Of a DNA stretch of 64,000 nucleotides, positions 33,730 to 48,170 are shown one piece after another. The notes under the pieces are model-generated. The model was not told the DNA's origin. It searched no databases and worked only from the letters and a program-made list of their open reading frames with translations. Both the position numbers and the translations under genes were made by a program. Where the stretch lies: NCBI RefSeq assembly GCF_964204645.1, contig NC_134031.1, positions 5,811,001-5,875,000 of the forward strand, read 5' to 3'. Each line of letters starts with the position of its first letter. The stretch's first letter is position 1. Source of the stretch: Tubulanus polymorphus. Lineage: Eukaryota; Nemertea; Palaeonemertea; Tubulaniformes; Tubulanidae.

Positions 33730-34610
33730 TTTTTCTGCCGGGCGCTCCCTAGGCTCGCTTCCTCATTTCGACACGACTTTTGCACCTGGTTATTCCATCA
33801 ATATTTCGAGTTATTCATAGCTCTGAAAATAATACAATAAAGGCATTTAGTATCATCATTTAGCTTTGTGTCCTCGGGTGACATTTGTTTGATTTTAGCT
33901 TTGCTTGATTCTAGGTGGTACCTAGAAATCTAAATCGAGCTTTTAAACTGATTGAAACGTTTTTCGAAAGTGAATTCACTGGAACGTTTTTCGGCGTAAA
34001 CCTTTCATAATGGTTCGATCGCCCTCTGAAGGGTTGTCGAACAAAAAAATGGTTTCAACTTTCACAAAAGCACGTCGAACATCGGTTGGTGCACACAAAT
34101 AATGCTTTCGATTTTTCCCTATTCTCTTAATTTCAGCAAATAAAGAGCTAAATCATACGTCTATTATTTGATAACCGCGGTGTATCTCGGGCATCGTTGG
34201 CACTATTCATTTATAAATGAATGAGAAATGCAACATTTTTTTGTCGAGATTCATTTGTTGTAGAGTGTTGTTTCGGCAGAAGCTCTACGCTACTAGGCAC
34301 TTATTTCATTAGCTTTTTCGTATAACAAAACCGCATCAGCGGCGACTGGAAACAAAACAATTAATGTTCCATCGTTTCATCTGTCATCGAATTGATATTT
34401 CACTCGTGCAGCATATCGGTGTCGTATTGACACCGTAGCGAAATGTTGGTCGTAAAACCCCCGGTACACGTGTGAATCTAACGTAAAACGTTGCGCAAAT
34501 AGCAGCGTAATTCGAAATGTGTTAAAGGGTTCCTTTTCATAGTTTCAGTCCTGCACCAATGTGGCCATTATTTATATGCAAAATCATTTATTTTTCGTAC
34601 TGGTTAGTGA

Positions 34611-34795
34611 ATAAGCCGAGCTAAATTTGGCCCGAACAAAAACTTCGGACCAGGCCCGAGCCAAATTTTAGCACAAATATTGCGTGTGAATCGCGACTGG
34701 TTCTGAAAAAAATACTCACTTTGAACGCGCTCTCCACTACGCACTGGCCAAATTAGACACGGGCCAAATCGTGCGATCGCAGATTATGATAGCTG
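34611..34795. mobile_element. Relative of the TTTGGCCCG MITE
   Basis: Contains GCTAAATTTGGCCCG, CCAGGCCCGAGCCAAATTTT, GACACGGGCCAAAT and ends GTGCGATCGCAGATTAT, a decayed form of the 19061-19342 ends. Confidence 0.45.
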
Positions 34796-35524
34796 ACAGC
34801 GATTTATAATTATTCGGTAATTTTACCAACAAACGACCTTATCCAGTTGTCATTTTTAAGTTCAGTTGGAATAACCGAATATGGTCGAAATCTGAATATC
34901 ATCAATAACCCGGATGATAAATGTATGTGAATGAGACAGCTCTAGTAGGGCTATGGGACAGCGGGCGAAAGCTCAGCGCGAGAGTTATGCAATGTGCATA
35001 GCATATATATCAAGTTCTCTTGTGGAAAAAGGCGCAATGGAAGAAATTAAAAGATGCTGATCCGATGAACATATTAGCTGACTTCGCTTGTTAGATTACT
35101 GGTTTGTTAACTTCGTCGGTGGTTTGTCATATTATTTCTCGATAGATTCTCATCGTAGTCCATCGAAGTATGCCCGAAAAAGGCTGTGCAACATGTCCCA
35201 TTTCATCCAGGTTTTCGGTGACTGGTTTTCTTGTTCTGATTGTATAAGTCACGAAGGACACGGTCGACATAGACTTAGCAAAAGTTCGGAAAGAGAATGC
35301 TGTAACCCAAGATAGCCAAAGCCGTTTGACTTACACTTCAATTTTTGGCAACACTTACTTTCTGTTGCTAGTAGGCTCTTCGAAACCATCGTTGCCAACC
35401 TAGCAATTTTGGTACCTCACTACCAACGCCCCCTGGTGGTGTAGTGGAAATTTGGTCTTTTTACTAACGTATTGCTATGGAACTGGCTCCTATACATTAT
35501 ATGAAATTAATTCCGATATTTCAG

Positions 35525-35639
35525 GCCGAACACGCATTCGAAATCTTACATCGATGAAGGGTGTGTAGGCAGTGAGTGTAGGAGTGTAGGTATTAGGTAT
35601 AGTGTACAAGCAACTAGACCGTTATTACATGCTAGAAGG
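35525..35639 (+). other. Weak candidate internal exon
   Basis: Preceded by CCGATATTTCAG and followed by GTAAGT, with one frame open throughout for 38 codons (SYIDEGCVG, SVQATRPLLHARR). It ends in phase 0, compatible with the phase-0 start of the acidic exon at 54938, but no domain supports it. Confidence 0.25.
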
Positions 35640-36784
35640 GTAAGTTAAATAGTAATTGTTACAATGTCAATGATAGACGGAGACGACTCCAGTTCCAACT
35701 AGTCGGTTGCGACTCTCAATTTTAATCTAATCCACAACGTGTAGTATAGAAACTTGATCTAGTATAGACCAAACCGGTTGGCAACTTTTTCTCCCGCTTC
35801 AATCTTTTCTCTGAAAACATCCATACGATAAGACGACAACGTATCCTATATATACTTGGTGAGGTTTCAGTTATATTGAAGAAAAACCCACAATATGACG
35901 AGAAACCTTTAAGGAGGTCTTAGTTTTTCTTCATATTTCAACTTTTTCTCAAATACTAGAATGTCATTTGTCTGCGCAAATCAAAATTGAAAAACAATAA
36001 CATAGCCGCAAACCTAAGAATGAGAATCGTAGGAAGTGGAAAGCTAACGTGTCACACGTAGCAGGGACAATGGGTATTTGAACAGGGGTCAGTCTAAGCC
36101 CATGGTCGTTCTATACGCAATCTACCAGTCTCGGGATGACAGTGCGACTGGGCCTTTGGTCGACTTCTGAGCTGAGACGAAGTAGAAATGGTATACCATT
36201 AAACCGATATCAAACTGATAAGCTCAGATATCTATCCGATGACTCGTTTGATAATTTTCGGATTCGGAAGCCTAAAAATCAAGTTCAGATTTCATTCAAA
36301 ATGAACTGATTTTCACTATCGTCTAAAGAAATATGCTGGGCAACTGACAACCTAACCAAGATAACGAAGACAGAACAGTAGAAGCGAAATCCCGCAATCA
36401 AAAACAAGATCAACGATTCAGGCAGAACTGAACTTCAGATCAGAATATAAATCAACGAAATATTTGAGGCGCCACCGTGCTCTACCTCACGTCGTTGACC
36501 TAATTTCTACAAAAAACCGAATCCTTTCGACGATTGTGTATTCCACCGCCGCGATCGGCAACTGTTACAGACGACCAAAATGTATGGCGCAGGTAATGAA
36601 ATAGAATATTCGCCGCACATATCACAGATACCACCAGACGGCTAAAATAAAAATAAACTGTGAACGGAATAGATAAGACACCGTGGATGATAATGTTTAC
36701 TTACTTTTCAGGCAGTGGGTTTGTTCGTGAAAACCTATTCCAGCCATTATTCGCAATTGATAAAACACTATATTTGTGTTGTTA

Positions 36785-37075
36785 CGATTATATAGAGAGG
36801 ATCGAACAATAATGAAAAGCTAAGTCCGAAAATGTTTCCTCGAGCTAGTGTAGTTCGACGTTTCGGCTGTAGTCATATTCAGGAATACCGGGTCACAGCA
36901 GATATTATGAAAAGACCCAGAACGATGTTATTAATCAAGGTTATCAAAGTGATACAAACTAAGGTTAGAAGACATTGTACTGTTAGAATACAGTCGAAAC
37001 GTCGAATAAACTACTATTTCTAGAAAACATTTTCAGACTTTGTCTTTCGTTACCATTGTGGGATTCTATATTCCG
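36785..37075. mobile_element. Foldback MITE, CGTTTCGACT family
   Basis: TATAGAGAGGATCG...GTCCGAAAATGTTTCCT at the left and ACATTTTCAGACTTTGTC...GTGGGATTCTATA at the right are inverted. CGTTTCGGCT and TCGAAACGTCGAATAAACTA also face each other inside. Confidence 0.6.
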
Positions 37076-40000
37076 TGCATCCTTTTTAGCTTTGTGTAAT
37101 AATTGAGCGAAACAGGGGTCATTTAGCGAGCAAAATAATTACTCCGTTGAACAAATGAACCCGAGCAAACTGTTGTCTTTAAGCTTTTAGCTGTGCGGTT
37201 TGTTTGCAATATCTGACGATGTTGTTTGCTGTTTACAGCACTACGGGGTATCGTTAGCGAACGCAACATATTTGTCTTCGAGAACGGCCGAGAAAAACGA
37301 AATAAAAACCAACACAAAACAAATACCAGTACTTACGGCCATCCGGATCAATCGTATGATTAGCTGAATCCTAAAGTTCGACTTGAATCATCGAAAGAAT
37401 CAGCTAAAATCTGACAATGAGCATTTCGATCTTGTTGTTAACCGTGGGAAAAAACAGAATTTTGAATGCTTGAAAATCTACCCGGTGTATACTCGAGTTA
37501 GTTTTTGGTCCGTTACTTTTGTGCCCGGTATTTATCAAATCCCGTGTGTGACGTCGATAACGATCAGTCTACCAGTCACGCGTGACGTCATCATCTCAGT
37601 TGTGACGTCACTACGTATCGTCCGCGCAGCCGAGGAGAATGAAGATGAATATTCAAATATCATCACGCACAACGCTTATTCGAAACCATTACACGATATT
37701 TATCGATCGGAATCGTGTCTGCCTGATCTCGCTGGAGATGAAAGAGTCTCTTTTCCGTGCCTCGCATTCGGGTACAGATTTTCCACGTGGCTACGAAAAC
37801 AGTTATCGTTTCAGTGGTCGTTCAGTCATGCGAAAATGACGCGTTCATAAATGAAAAAACAAACAACGCAGTCACGTTCTAGCATTAGGTAGCAGTGTCA
37901 AGAACGCGCCGTCGGGGCTTTTTGTGAAACACTCCTTGAGCGACGATACAGAAGCATGAGTGCGGTTTTACGCGCCGTCGTTCTACGAACTGCGAATGCC
38001 GCGGATTAAGCGCATTGCCGGGTGTCAAAGACAGACGATAAGATTTATAATTTCCACCCCAGCCGCCAACCATGATTCAAATCCTCAGAGAGCATCACCG
38101 CTTTAAGACGTCGTTAGGGTTTGGCGACGTCATTTCCATATCCGATTTTCTATAGGTTGGCTCGTGGACTATAAAACGATTTTCTTTTTATGGAGTCCAT
38201 ACACGCTTTAGGTCAGTAGTTAACTTCATTTGACAAAACATTGAGGTTAAACCTTTAATACCTAAACGACCAACTGCCATGGTTTGATTAGAGGCGCTAG
38301 CGATTCTCAAGCGATGGTTCAGCGTTTTGAAGTAAGATTTCTTGAGTCAATTTAGCCTACGAGCAACTCAATCTCAACTTGAGATGATTGCTCGTTACGG
38401 AAACCTAAATTGGAGCTTTAAACATGCGCTGATTAAAGCTATTACCTATGTTTTACCGGGAAGTATAGTAGGTACACCCTTCTTTGAGATATATAGCCAG
38501 TGAGAGGAAGTCATTTCATTTGTTTTAGCAAATACGTTTTTCGATCATGTCTTATTTGAATGATGAAAATGACTGCAAATCTCTTTTAGAAAGGACAAAT
38601 CCATACATTTCTAAATACATCTCAGACTCTGATAGTGTAACTTGGATTCCTCCTGTCTGTGGGCATGGGTGCCAGAGGAAAACTTTTATTATCATTGTAG
38701 ATGCTGCTAATAACATTAGTCAACCTATCTACATATTGATATAGAGCAGACGAGATGCGGCATTCGTAATGATTGTCATTGGAAAGCTGTTTAAAAGGCC
38801 AACACTGGAACACAATACGCCCGGTAAATGTACAGCAATATCGATATAACATAACATATATCCGAATGATATATCTGAATGCAATGCGTGAGGAGGTATT
38901 TGATAAATGTATTAACTAATTTTCCCGCAAGAACTGGTGGAAATTTCCAATATTTCATAGGAAGCAAAATTACGCATTCAATTTGCGGTTTTGTGTTTTA
39001 TAGACCGAATACTCCAAGGATTCGTGGTATTTCCATTGGCAATCTGAATCTAATTTGAACTTTTGTCTCTTCCTTATTCGGTACCGACCAGTTTAGTTTG
39101 TTTAAACCGATTGTTTTATATTATTTTTCCCCAGATAAAATCCTTGGTAAATTGTCGGAATCTTAAACACAGCATTTCGACCAACGAAGAACTTAAGAAT
39201 GTCTCTGCGTAAGTCTACGATGAAAAATGGCTGTTCAAAATGAGTGAAGAAACGTTTCCTGATTCAAGTCGTTCATAATCTGGCGCTCAAATTTGAATAA
39301 GTCACCATGGCATGACTGACGACTGATGGTAGATAAATGATATTCGAAAATTGTCGCCATGATTCAAGCGCATTGTTAACTGTAGTTTTGATCGATCGTT
39401 GCCGTCTGAATAAGATACACAGTTGTGACATTTTTGATGATAGATCAGACGCTCGAAGAAGTCATCCCAGGGAACAGCACACACAATCAAATGCGTCAAA
39501 TTCAGCGATGATTTATCGCCTGGCTGGCGCGCGGTCTCGACAAACCGTACAGTCTCTGAAACCGCCAGAAAACATAAAACCTATCACCCGGTTTTAATTG
39601 AGATGGCGTTAAATCTGTGTAAATCATTAAGGCCTACGTACAGTAGTGATTAGAATCGACTCCCTCTTTCTCTCTCTCTCGCTCTGTTCGACGTTAATTG
39701 GAATTCGGCGTAAATCTGATTTTTTCTACGACTAGCTATAGCCGCGCTCGAATTCATGTTCTGATAATCAAAAGAAGTTTGCCCTACTTATTTCATTGAT
39801 GGTTAAACCGCGCACAATGAATTAATAAAACGAAAATTACTTAATGCATTGAACTTATCAATGAAAAGACCAGCTTTTTAGTATTTTTTTCAAATGAATG
39901 TATCGTTGGGTTGAGTTGCGGGTTGCATAACGTTATAGTTTTGCCTAAAGTTGCCATAAGAATTGACTAAATTAACTAAAGAAATCGGATGACTGCAAAG

Positions 40001-43000
40001 CCCGGCGCGTTGGAAGCAATTTTTGATTCCAGCGGCCAAAAATATAAATCATATCATATCATATCATAAAAACCGATTTTGGACAGGTTCTAAATATTGC
40101 CGCGGTGAATTTACTGAATTTCTTCAAAAACGTGCTATTCAAAGAAGAAAAACGTCATTCAGTAAATCATTGCAGCGGCAACGCCACTGAAGCCAAATTC
40201 ATGCGCAACAGTCGTCGACACGGGTCCAGTATCCGGGTATTAGTGATGGTGACCTGAGCTAAACCCTACAAGCTGACACCACCGACAGCACGCTTCAGAG
40301 GATTTCATGAAACATCACACAATCCGGTTCGTAACAACATGTTATGTCCGATCCCATTAGCTCAATAAAAGTAGTATCAAAACTCAGTCCAGGCATTCAT
40401 ATTCAGTTGTTTTTTAGTCGTTTACACGTATGCATCTTATCAAGTCCGTTTTTCTTGTTCCCGCGAACTCGGACCACTAAGAAACACCCATGAAAACAGC
40501 AAAGAATCTTCCACCGGTTTGACTAGTTTTTCTTACATCGTTTTTCGCTACGAATCACATCAGCTATTATCGAAGCAACAATACAAAACTTAAACTCAAC
40601 AAACGGCTTGATTTAGTTTCATACGTCACAAATAGAAAATGAATAGTTTAAACATATAGAATAAATACAATATCATAGACAAATGGTTTCAGATTGATTG
40701 TATTGACTTAGTTACGCAGACCCTGAGTCAAGGGACCGTTTTTCGCAAACGTACCTACAAAGGGGACAGGGAGAAAGATATCAAATGTGAGTAAATGGTA
40801 TGATGATAACTGTTATATATATTGGTAAGGAAAATCCTTTTCTTTTGTTTTATGCATTCTAAAACAAATACAGAATCGAGTGATGATACATTTATGAAAT
40901 CCAAATTCACGATAATGTAGTCCTTGTTTAGAATTAGAATGATTGGAAACTAGTTTATCTGTCGTCTATGGTTGAAAGTCAACGGTCTATAACGAGCACC
41001 TGTTTCACAAACCAAAAAGAGAAACCACACATGCAGTGAAAAAATCATATCAGTATAACAAAAACATTAAAATGCAGTTAGAAAATAAGACTAAAAGCAG
41101 AAATATGCGAAATATTAGGTTCATATAAAAAGAACTGCTCTGAAATTGTTTCATATACATTCTACCCTACTGAATATGTATATTCCGTATTTCGTGAAAT
41201 TTTACGTCAGCATTCGCCAAAGTTATATTTCACCATCTATCCCTTAACTCGTGCTCGATGCTTCTATCCAAACCGGGATAAACATTAAAAACAAGTAACA
41301 TCGAAATAAATTGTCTACTGTACGTATTCAAAACACCAATAGATGTCTTAATCGACTTACCCGAGGAACTAAATCAGATATTTTGATGGCATTCTATCCG
41401 ATTGAGACACGCTGATGGAATGTTAACCTGTGTCACGCGGCGGCGGTTAGTGTAAAATGCGACGCATCAGAACATTCTGCTGCAACGAATCAACACATTA
41501 TGCTAACGGTACACTAACGTGCAAACTATATACATGCCGCGTGTATTTAACCCGTTTCGCTAATTTGTATAATTTTCTATATATGTTATATACGAAATTA
41601 TAGCATAATTGATTCGTACTATTATTGGCGATCCCATTTCCACGTGTTTACCCAGACCTGAAAAAAACTTGCTCTGATGTATCAAGTGCACGCGCTCCAG
41701 CAACGGGAATATTCAATATACTTAAACACATGTGAAAAATGTGAATTTTTCGTCATATTTCTCTTTTCATACGCATGTTTTGGAAGGAATTTAGTCTTAC
41801 CGATCTTTATGCGTATCGTTTACAATTCTGTACGCCATGTGTCCTTTAGTAATGTTTCATTTTCCGTTTTTTTTCTCGATACTGTACAATGCCCTCACAG
41901 CTGATTTCAGGATATATTTTGTTTGTGTATTGTTTTCAATTCTTTAAATAGAGTACAGACGCTTTAAAAATACTAGTTTCATTCGATAGGTCTAGGAGTA
42001 TTTGGAATATGGACTTATACTGTTATTAGATCAGCATAGACTTGCCATATAAAGGAAGCTTTCGGTCGCATCTTACTTTCCGATATTGACATATTTCTAA
42101 AATCAAAGCGTCCATCGACAGGAGTGGCTTTATACGAGCATTTTGTCACGTATACATACATCTCACGTGTTCTGTACTGGGGCAGTGCTGCTCACTCCTT
42201 CTTCATTACCGAGAGTAAAAATAAGTGATTTTTCGCCCGAGGTTCCGATAATGCTCGATCGTTCGTTGAACAACTGTTATTAGCCGTAAATTGCCCGTTG
42301 GAAACACGATGTAGCTGACAGTTTTTTTCCAACATCTCTGGTGATGAACATTTTTTTTCAAATTTTACGTAAAGCACTACTCCTACGTCCCGGTGACGTG
42401 ATCAGCTTTCACATAGACACTCGATATAGCGGTTATTTCATCAAAAAGTTATCGGGCTGGTGAATCTCGGACGCAGAAGGCACCGTGAAATATTTAGAAT
42501 TTCGCTGCGCAAGGAGTGCTGTGACAAAATTCACAAGAGGCAGAGAGTAACCCGTTGGATTACGCGTATGCACTTTTAGTCGTCGTTTCTTTGATCCGGA
42601 AGCTTTTGGCTTTTAACCATGTGGATTTCTGAAAATATCGACTCGGATAAATACCGAGTACGACACACGACGTTCTATTCCTTTCATCTAAAGCAAAAAG
42701 ATCGACTGGAGACGTAAATATTTTTGAATGTGGAACATTTTTCCAAGCCGAGCGCGCGGAAGATGACTAAGATTCTCAATGTAGGTGGATGAGATGCAGA
42801 GAAACGTTTGCAAATATCATCTTCGTTTAGAAACATGTATATTCTCTTCCGCTGGCATGCTTAGGTTATGAAAAAAAGTTATGATATAACGAATCTTTAA
42901 AAGGTTTATTTGTTACGGAAGCGGTAAGGGGTCTCCAGTTCGTCGCGCATACATAACTTGGAGTCTGCTTCTTAAGATATGATTTCCATCAAAATTCTAA

Positions 43001-43388
43001 TTAACAGTCACAAATTTGGTTCCGTCGCTAATCAGTAGGCTGCTAATTCATAACAGCAGTAGGCTAAATACGTTACCTAGCGACACTTGAATATTTAGAA
43101 TACAAATGTATGCGGCTAGTTGTGATAGGATATTCGTATTTTGACTTCTTACAACTTGTTAATGAAATAATACGTTGATATTGTGGTAATGTTATATATG
43201 ACAAATGTAACCAACAACTTTAACGATTCAGTAAAATCGTGGATTTTTCCTAAACCTTAAGACATTGACCCGATATTTGGATCCAGATTCCAGGGGGAAA
43301 TTATTACAATCGCACTTAACTAAGAAGGACACTCTCACTATCGATTCTAAAATCATCATACAAATCATCGTAATCTACCGGGCAATAT
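37076..43388. other. No gene seen
   Basis: Long AT-rich stretch. It includes a cluster of TGACGTCA words at 37550-37610, a CT-rich tract near 39665 and an ATATC microsatellite at about 40045. No coding exon with splice support was found. Confidence 0.45.
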
Positions 43389-43700
43389 CAGGGGCGGATC
43401 CATGGGCAGATTTCGACAGGGGCACAGAGAAAAGGGCATATATACTAAAAAGGGGCAAGTTAAGTATCCACGCAGCCAAAAAACAAGGGTCTGGAAAAAT
43501 TTGAAATATCAGTGTATTTTCATGCAAGTTTTATCTTGAGGAATAAAGAGAATATAAGCCATAAATTCTACACTGCGGACTGCTAAATTTCATTTCATTT
43601 ATTGTTTACAAAGAAAATCTGTCTTATTGGTTGCGAGTGGAGAAAGTGGCCTGATAAACACTGCCATTGTATTTTCAAAAGGGCACGGGAAAATTGCGAT
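43389..43700. mobile_element. hAT-like MITE fragment
   Basis: Begins CAGGGGCGGATCCATGGGC. The interior AAAGGGGCAAG and AAAAGGGCACGGGA resemble the 52032 and 56199 elements. The right end is unclear. Confidence 0.4.
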
Positions 43701-46700
43701 TATGATTTTATGGCTCAGCGTGGTTTTCATTTCAACCCCAAACTACTTTAATTTACAAAGCGTCGGTGAAGAATGCGATATCACGAACTCGCATCATATC
43801 TGATGAAATGGATTCGCGCGAAACGTTTGCCGTATTGGACGAATCGAATAAAAGATTCATTCGTACTTCATATTTTGGAAATCGAACTCGGCAGAAACGA
43901 TCGCCTGAAAAGCAAATAGATGAATTTCATTGATTCACAAAACCACTTAACTAAATTGATTTTCGAATATCGTTAATCAATCTTTTAGCCGTAAACCTTA
44001 TAAACGCGCTAAGCATTAATTCATCGTTTGAACGTCGCGGGATTTCTCATTGACCTAGATACGGAAGACAAAACGCGTGTAATATTTCACGTCACATTTT
44101 TGTCCATTTTCAAGAGCGTCAATTTGACGCTTTCTATTTAGCAATTTCATTACATCCTAGTGACTTACAGCTGATCAGGTCACACAATATACATACATAT
44201 CTGAAAAGAAGCACTCGGTGATAGGTTATATAAGCCAGTAGTTTGACGTTGTCACGAGACTGCATCATCCGGCTGATACACTTATCCCCGGCACGTAGCG
44301 AGAACGACTGTGATTTTTATTCAATAAGATGTTTATATCACATTTCATGAAAATGCACGATGAATAGCGATAACTACACACGTTAGTTTATACATGTATA
44401 CATACATATATTCCTATATATTCAATGTTTTTACATGTTCCTATATTCGAATGGACTGAGGGTCAGCTTACACCCTAGACCGAGGAGGAAAGATGCGTCT
44501 TTAGTGAATTTGACAGGTTCGACAAATGAGCGCATTAAATGCCAAGGTCTTCGCGCAGCAGCGCAGGAATTCGTAAATTAACCAATCATGATTTTCCCCG
44601 GGGAGATTGTTCGGCTTTTTGCGAATATCCACGTAGGTTCACGCACCAAGCGCGTAACCGCCCTGTGAATCGAAAATAAGGTACACTCGTTGCATCTCGG
44701 AAGTTTGATACAAAAATATACAAGGGTGACGTTACATTCTGCGTGTACCGCTTGCGATTGTCCTTCACCTTGACTGATAGCAGACATACGAAAGATGCTC
44801 ATGTCAGTAATGCGTGAAGTAAGGCCTACTTTTCTTTCCAATTTACCCATTTTTCCACCGAGTTTGTGCTAATCTCTATCCCGCGTTTGTTGTAAAAAAA
44901 CTTTCCAGTGGTAAAAAGGCTAAAGTATTCTCTCGTTGACCGATATCCCTAATTCCCAACACCACGAGCGACTTGTACGTCAGTATAAGGTTAGTACATG
45001 TCGTGTCGTGATCCGTATTATGTCGTTTTTTCCTTTCCTATTCAATTCCTCTCTTTATCTTATTGTATTTTCTTTCTTTCCTAAGGGCCGCTTTCTTGTA
45101 CATGCTAACTGTTGCTTCAAACCAGTCGTCATTCATCTAATATTATCATTACAGTTTTATTATAATTGTTTATTCATTTATTCTGTAAAAAGAATTCATA
45201 TGAAAAAAAGTTAATCATTACGTTCCATAACTCATGGACGCAAGGTAATTCCCTGCTCAGAACACAATCACCGAAATTACTATTTTCCAACGCTCGTTCG
45301 TCTGCCGACGCAGTTAATCACGTGACGCGCTATACTAAACAGACGACGAATTAAACCACGTGATTGGCAAATATAACCGGACAGAAGATTTATTTGCAAT
45401 GTCTATTTGTTCGGGGTTGAAATAAAGCGCATTTACCTGCATATTTCATGACTTCCATTATACTGTGGTTGTCAGTAGAAACGTAAATTATCGCTCCGAA
45501 CGCTTTTTATTAGGAGAGCATTTTACGTGATATGTATTCACATTCGTGGCGCTGCATTCTTTGCACATTGCGGAGATAGATATGAAAATCCACATGAATG
45601 CGAACAAGGCCGTCAAAGATGACGAAAATATGGATACTTTGGATTTCAAATCTTTCACTTTTGAGGCCCAAACGAAACTATATGGTGTAATTCCTTGCTC
45701 ATATCTTTCACTTTTGAGTAAATAAAAATAAAACTGCAAGATTGTAATAGCCCAAGTAACTCTTGCCCCGTTATAGTCTCTGCGTTTGAATTGACATTGA
45801 AATTGACTCGAATACGTGTTGAATTGATAACCAAACTAGACAGTCCTGGAGATGTATTTTTAGAATGTGTAGGTTATCATTGCATGCGAACACGAATGGA
45901 GATAATTTTTGAAGTCTCTGAACAGAGATGTCCGCCGGCGCGTGTATATATATATTCAACAAACCGTCGCATCAATATTTGCGTCATTTTATCCACAACG
46001 TAAACATCCCGCAGCGAATCATCAATTTATCTGCGTGAATCATACTTCTGAAATTATAAACTTATGTTTCATATAAGATTTATTGAAATCGATTAAAATC
46101 TTTTTTCGCTACATACACGCACGTTAATTCTGTTCGCGTTTTGCCGCCGGTTTTAACCGGTTCAAAAGAATCATCAGCAACTACAGTCTAAGTGGGTTTG
46201 GTTAATTCTGAGGTTAACGAAATTCTATCTGTCTTCAGAAGTTCTGCTTTCTGATTATTCTAATCGATCAGATCGTGTTAGTTTATTTTTGATTTCATCC
46301 ACAAGTCGGGACAAATGCTGCACAAATTGTTATTCGTAAGCATAAACTAAATTCATCTTTGAGATATTATTAAGTAGACATACGAACGTTATATGAAAGT
46401 TTGCTTTGAAGTATAACAAAAATGTTCGAATTTAGTTTCAAGTTAGATTTCTGTTGAATGGCTATTATTTGTAAATATCGATTTCCGTCCGACTCACTTA
46501 TAGTCGGGCACCAGATTATTAAGAAGGTGTCTAGAAATGCAGGTTCGTTCAACAAAAATGTTTGATTGATCTTGGAAACACTGTTTCCTACGCTAAAAGT
46601 TAGCTAACTCCAATGCATACGACGCAGGCAAACACGGAAACAGAAGACAAAACATGTTTACGAAAGTTTCCGTCGTGTGCGTTTACGAGAAAACATATTT

Positions 46701-46751
46701 TCGGGAAATAACGTTCCGAGATCAAATATTTTTTCCGTGTTTCCCCAGTTT
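43701..46751. other. No gene seen
   Basis: AT-rich, with short open frames at 44578-44850 and 44936-45214 but no domains or splice signals to support them. Confidence 0.45.
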
Positions 46752-47201
46752 CTCTGCGTCGTGTGCGTCGGACATGACAGAGGGAAACACTCGAAAACAC
46801 GGTTCTGTCTCCTGTTCCATGTCTCCGTGCGTCGTGTGCGTCGGACATGACAGAGGGAAACACTCGGAAACACGGTTCTGTCTCCTGTTCCATGTCTCCG
46901 TGCGTCGTGTGCGTCGGACATGACAGAGGGAAACACTCGGAAACACGGTTCTGTCTCCTGTTCCATGTCTCCGTGCGTCGTGTGCGTCGGACATGACAGA
47001 GGGAAACACTCGGAAACACGGTTCTGTCTCCTGTTCCATGTCTCCGTGCGTCGTGTGCGTCGGACATGACAGAGGGAAACACTCGGAAACACGGTTCTGT
47101 CTCCTGTCCCATGTCTCCGTGCGTCGTGTGCGTCGGACATGACAGAGGGAAACACGGTTCTGTCTCCTGTTCCATGTCTCCGTGCGTCGTGTGCGTTGGA
47201 A
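46752..47201. repeat. 73-bp minisatellite
   Basis: GACATGACAGAGGG recurs at 46771, 46844, 46917, 46990, 47063 and 47136, an exact 73-bp period. Units are almost identical, and the last lacks about ten bases around ACTCGGAA. Because 73 is not a multiple of 3 and the unit lacks minus-strand stops, long open frames appear in all three minus frames. These look like a by-product, not genes. Confidence 0.93.
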
Positions 47202-47739
47202 GGCTTTAACCGATCAGCGTAGAACTACAGACAGCAGACGACTTTTCTCTCCCGCAGGTGAGATATCCGGGGTTCGGTCTTTTTATCGGTCACGCTGATG
47301 CCTAGATAAACAAGACGTTTTTCAGCATTAATAGCCTCTCTCTCTCTAAATCAAGCCAGATTGCGGTTCATGTCGCGTAGAGCACAAGCGCATAGACCGG
47401 CGTTTTATTCGGCTATTAATCACCGCAAAACCGTGTCCATTCTTTTCACATCTGGCACGGTTTAGTGATTTACGGTAAGATCTTTCTCCAGGGACGGACC
47501 GATCATATTTGATGGGTATATATGCTGGGAGGCTGTCACGAGAAGACACTTTACTGCCATTAACCGGTAATCCCCTTATTGGAACCTGGAGAACTACGAC
47601 ACCATTATACTCTCGTCCTAAATTACCTATAATATCTATCGCATTTATATGTACATACACCGTATGCGTCTTGTAAACTTGGCTCAAATACTACAATGGT
47701 TATTTATTAGAAATGAGTGTGAAAACCAGGCTGTGCCTG
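47202..47739. other. No gene seen
   Basis: Short CT repeat at 47337-47348. Nothing else recognised. Confidence 0.45.
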
Positions 47740-48170
47740 TTTAGATGAACAAGAAAACTAGCTTTAAAGTTTATTGACGTCTTGAAAAATAACACATATC
47801 TTGCTTGATATTGTCGATGATAAATGATATATAAATCATACTTTATCAAGGATCAATATAGTTATTTTGGATTCGAATATATCGATGATTGAATTGAATT
47901 GACCGGCGACCAGTCTAGCCCCATATATTGATGACGCAGTGTACATCTTCTAAAAAAATACGTAAATTCTGAAATTTATCAAAAATAAGATGTATTTAAT
48001 TACCAAATTAACGCAAAATTCACAATTGTGATTTTTATTTCGAAACACCAACATTGATGACGTATTGCACATCAACTAACACATAACCCCTTAAATAACT
48101 CATACTATAGGAATCAATGTGTATAGACGTTATTGTAACGGTTTTTACGGCGTCAAAAATTGAAGTTCAA
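47740..48170. repeat. Dispersed repeat copy, longest
   Basis: Ordered blocks AACAAGAAAACTAGCTTTAA, TTATTGACGTCTTG, GGATCAATATAG, GATTGAATTGAATTGACCGG, GCGACCAGTCTAG, GATGACGTATTGCACATC and GTTTTTACGGCGTCAAAAAT. It defines the family also seen at 13692, 19850 and 23470. Confidence 0.6.

Larger units (their letters stand above)
33823..36784. other. No confirmed gene; one exon-like piece
   Basis: Upstream flank of the FN3 gene. Holds a MITE relative at 34611-34795 and an exon-like segment at 35525-35639, listed separately. Confidence 0.4.

Noticed and set aside
37383-37850. 155-codon open frame on +
   Set aside because: Covers a TGACGTCA-rich region, has no domain, and overlaps another open frame. 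More likely non-coding.
46600-47175. Long repetitive open frames (up to 191 codons) on the minus strand
   Set aside because: They are explained by the 73-bp minisatellite, which lacks stops in all three minus frames. No start context, splice site or known domain.
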